Source: JAFMDF01 sp039024375 | Lineage (GTDB): Bacteria; Bacteroidota; Bacteroidia; Chitinophagales; Saprospiraceae | Length of the DNA: 5,793 bases | Reading direction: 5' to 3' | NCBI GenBank assembly: GCA_039024375.1 | Contig: JBCCQK010000526.1 | Coordinates: 1 to 5,793 of the forward strand | Part shown: piece after piece, positions 5,272 to 5,793 of the stretch | Numbering within the stretch: the stretch's first letter is position 1 | Layout: every line of letters begins with the position of its first letter | Translations under genes and position numbers: made by a program | The notes under the pieces: generated by a model | The model's input: the letters and a program-made list of their open reading frames with translations, nothing else | Told to the model about the DNA's origin: nothing | Databases searched by the model: none

Positions 5272-5793
5272 CTAAAGTTGCCAAGGCATTTGTCTAGGAA
5301 ATTTGTGAATGGTCTCGTATTCCCGACAAACCTCTGCTAGAACTTTTTGTTCTTCGATTGAAGCGCGTTCTTTGACAAATGATAGCCTTCTTTCGTAATC
5401 AGCTCCCTCTGTTGCTTTCGCATCTGCCTCGTTCCAACCGTAGCCCGAGTGACCCTTTCCTGCGTTGATGTACACTCTAGGGCATTTTTGGTTTTTTAAA
5501 ATTTTTTGAATTGCCTTTGGTCGATTTTTTCCGATTAATGATTCAATTTTATTAATCCACGGTTCGGGGTCTAAAACAAAAGATTCAAACGGCAAAATTA
5601 GAACTTGTTTACGTTCATCAGTCGTTAGCTTGGCTAAACTTACTTTTTGTAGGTCGAATAAGGCTTTGATACCATGAATTACTTTTCCCATCGTCGAAAG
5701 TTTATGGTATCGTTCGATATCTTTGGCAAACCAAGGTTTGGGTTGGTTATCCTCTTCGACTGTGAAAGTAAATTCCCGTAAGTCAGTTCCCAC
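5272..5793 (-). CDS. Putative sulfotransferase-like protein (partial, C-terminal part)
   Basis: The frame is open to the right edge, so this is the C-terminal 173 residues of a longer protein. The GTG at the very edge is merely the first codon and probably not the start. QVLILPFESFVLDPEPWINKIESLIG (about 63-88 of the visible part) has the pattern of the late sulfotransferase segment: a hydrophobic strand, an acidic [YF]E-x-[FL], a DPE turn, then a helix ending in LIG/FLG. Further on come KCPRVYINAGKGHSGYGW and a charged C-terminal helix with REYETIHKF. The N-terminal PAPS-binding loop that would prove the assignment lies outside the window. If correct, the enzyme would move sulfate from PAPS to a sugar or other acceptor in the same surface-glycan pathway. 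It ends 30 bp before legB with no terminator between, so co-transcription is likely. Recognition is tentative; it may be an uncharacterised glycan-cluster protein. Confidence 0.5.
   Translation of the reverse strand: MGTDLREFTFTVEEDNQPKPWFAKDIERYHKLSTMGKVIHGIKALFDLQKVSLAKLTTDERKQVLILPFESFVLDPEPWINKIESLIGKNRPKAIQKILKNQKCPRVYINAGKGHSGYGWNEADAKATEGADYERRLSFVKERASIEEQKVLAEVCREYETIHKFPRQMPWQL

Noticed and set aside
5791..5793. GTG at the right edge as the start of the sulfotransferase-like gene
   Set aside because: The codon is simply the first one available in the window. The visible 173 residues lack the N-terminal half expected for the family, so the gene very probably continues outside.

Overview
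The window is densely coding and every gene lies on the minus strand, so transcription runs from high to low coordinates. It holds most of a nonulosonic acid (sialic acid-like, most probably legionaminic acid) biosynthesis operon. In transcription order the genes are: the 3' part of a possible sulfotransferase (5272-5793, 5' end outside the window); legB, NAD-dependent 4,6-dehydratase (4246-5241, TTG start); legC, PLP aminotransferase (3111-4253); legI/neuB-type synthase (2095-3114); legG/neuC-type 2-epimerase (966-2087); a NeuD/PglD-type hexapeptide acyltransferase (353-979), the best candidate for the LegH step; and the 5' part of a CBS-domain nucleotidyltransferase of the PtmE kind (1-353, running off the left edge).

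The genes fit one pathway. PtmE-type nucleotidyltransferases make the nucleotide-activated GlcNAc precursor (GDP-linked in Campylobacter jejuni). LegB oxidises C4 and removes the C6 hydroxyl, LegC transaminates C4, the hexapeptide transferase would acylate the new amine, LegG epimerises C2 and releases the nucleotide, and LegI condenses the resulting 6-deoxy-diacetamido-mannose with phosphoenolpyruvate to give a C9 acid. The CMP-activating enzyme (LegF/NeuA) is the only core step not seen. It would be expected beyond position 1, since six of the seven core genes known from this type of cassette are here. The product normally decorates a surface polysaccharide, LPS O-antigen, flagellin or another glycoprotein; which of these applies cannot be told from the window.

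The six junctions are: 30 bp between the upstream gene and legB, then an 8-bp overlap, a 4-bp ATGA overlap, a 7-bp gap, a 14-bp overlap and a 1-bp TAATG overlap. There is no stretch over 30 bases without a gene, and no RNA gene, mobile element, repeat array, promoter or terminator that I can support.

Organism: a bacterium of moderate to low GC content. The near absence of Shine-Dalgarno sequences before the starts, with A/T-rich leaders, is compatible with Bacteroidota, but cassettes of this kind are widespread and move between phyla, so this is only a hint. I cannot name a genus. The enzymology is a known pathway; the less ordinary points are the sulfotransferase-like gene joined to the cassette, the left-handed beta-helix acyltransferase in the LegH slot, and the TTG start of legB.
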